From Desulfobacteraceae bacterium (GTDB lineage: Bacteria; Desulfobacterota; DSM-4660; Desulfatiglandales; Desulfatiglandaceae), in the NCBI GenBank assembly GCA_011048855.1, contig DSCZ01000144.1:1-6182 (forward strand): a stretch of DNA of 6,182 bases. The letters are read 5' to 3'. The position numbers and the translations under genes were made by a program. Below the pieces are notes generated by a model. It had not been told where the DNA came from and made no database searches. It saw only the letters and a program-made list of their open reading frames with translations. Position 1 is the stretch's first letter; each line of letters starts with the position of its first letter. This document shows, piece after piece, positions 5,441 through 6,182 of this stretch.

Positions 5441-6182
5441 TTATACCAGCCGGCGCGCCGGATAAATGGATTCGCCTGTCTTCACATTCATCAAACCCCG
5501 GCTGTTGAGCCTTACTTCCGGCAAAAAATCGTTCGGCAGAAAGATGAAGGTATAAAGGGGATCGTGAAAGGGGAAGCCCCGTTCGGCCAGGAATTTCTGA
5601 AGGGCTGAATCTTTTTCCGCCAGCTCCTCCATGGGCCTGTCCGACATCATGCCGCCCAGGGGCAAGGGTAATTCATAAACGATGCGTCCGTTTTCCACCG
5701 CCGTGATGCCGCCTCCCATTTCGAGCACCCGGTTGACGGCCGCCGCCATGGCCTCGGGGCTTCGCCCGATCACAACGATCTCGGTAGCGGTGTTATAAGT
5801 GGAAGCAATTCCTTCCACCCGGTCCGCATATCCCGCAAGCACTCCGTTGGCGACCCAGCGACCCTGTCGATTCAAGGTTGCAACCCGGTTGAACCCCTCC
5901 CTGGCGGAGATGTCCAACACCCCTTCCCTCACGGGAAATTCAGCCTGCTCAATACGGGTTATAACCGGGTTCAAGAGTCTCATGACCGGAAACGCGGCGA
6001 TCCCGCCTCCCTCGACCCCATCGGCCGGGATGTCGAAAAAACCAGGTTCGGCACGCCAATCGAAGTCCAAGGCTTCACCGAAAAACCGGCTCCAGTCGAG
6101 CGTCGGGAAAGGTTCCAGGAGACGGCCGTTTTCAGCGGCTATCCTTCCCCGGGAAATAACCATCTCCGGCGTTGGGTGACCC
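5441..6182 (-). CDS. ade: Adenine deaminase, C-terminal part (partial)
   Basis: Adenine deaminase converts adenine to hypoxanthine and ammonia in purine salvage, in the cytoplasm. The window holds about 247 C-terminal residues. The metal-binding amidohydrolase barrel is off the right edge. Counting from the internal Met at 6163, residues 1-16 (MVISRGRIAAENGRLL) are the strand that closes the composite domain after the barrel, so that Met is not the start. The adenine-deaminase C-terminal domain follows: FPVREGVLDI (76-85), RVEGIASTYNTATEIVVIGR (115-134), VNRVLEMGGGITAVENG (143-159), ELPLPLGGMMSDRP (164-177) and FHDPLYTFIFLPNDFLPEVR (199-218). The motif AHDSHN found in classical Ade C-terminal domains is replaced by TYNTATE here, so this is a divergent branch and the exact substrate is less certain. 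It ends with TAA at 5441, directly at the breakpoint of the BNR_4 remnant. Confidence 0.82.
   Translation of the reverse strand, partial: GHPTPEMVISRGRIAAENGRLLEPFPTLDWSRFFGEALDFDWRAEPGFFDIPADGVEGGGIAAFPVMRLLNPVITRIEQAEFPVREGVLDISAREGFNRVATLNRQGRWVANGVLAGYADRVEGIASTYNTATEIVVIGRSPEAMAAAVNRVLEMGGGITAVENGRIVYELPLPLGGMMSDRPMEELAEKDSALQKFLAERGFPFHDPLYTFIFLPNDFLPEVRLNSRGLMNVKTGESIYPARRLV

Noticed and set aside
5108..5608. 166-codon plus-strand frame as a real gene from TTG 5108
   Set aside because: The TTG has no ribosome binding site, it would add an odd stretch before a clear signal peptide, and the last 55 or so codons are simply antisense to ade.

Overview
The window suggests a Gram-negative, probably environmental bacterium. 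The best guess is a sulfate-reducer-like Desulfobacterota (deltaproteobacterial) genome. This is inferred from the divergent adenine deaminase C-terminus, the spirochaete/deltaproteobacteria-type FemX-like enzyme, and the abundance of short palindromic intergenic repeats. There is no rRNA or marker gene to settle the lineage. The standard genetic code is used. Base composition is mixed, with GC-rich genes and AT-rich gaps.

Layout, left to right. (1) 2-874, plus strand: the 3' part of a gene for a glycine-rich, probably surface-exposed or secreted protein. Its glycine-rich reading frame is broken by an in-frame TGA at 92-94. (2) 929-3100, minus strand: a complete large MscS-family mechanosensitive channel of the YbiO type, with a good sigma70-like promoter (3141-3169) and a ribosome binding site. 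It is convergent with gene 1. (3) 3101-3379: a gap holding that promoter and four REP-like palindromes. (4) 3380-4465, minus strand: a FemX/FemAB-like aminoacyltransferase, tandem with the channel but separated from it by the REP cluster. (5) 4466-5185: a 0.7-kb gene-free, repeat-rich segment. It holds a 165-bp MITE-like element with inverted ends, an extra copy of that end, a second class of palindrome pair, and a 77-bp exact copy of part of the REP cluster. (6) 5186-5440, plus strand: the remains of a secreted BNR_4-type (sialidase-like) gene. It keeps its ribosome binding site and signal peptide but has ATA where the start codon should be, and it is cut off after about 80 codons. (7) 5441-6182, minus strand: the C-terminal third of an adenine deaminase (ade), running off the window.

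The genes do not form an obvious pathway. Two (channel, FemX-like enzyme) concern the cell envelope, one is a surface protein, and one is purine salvage. The most interesting part is the mobile or repetitive DNA and the gene decay it accompanies. At least three unrelated families of short palindromic repeats are packed around femX, and a rearrangement has joined a gene fragment directly to the ade stop codon. I did not find convincing evidence of a complete new multi-gene system. The best leads are the nonautonomous repeats and the in-frame TGA followed by a SECIS-like hairpin.
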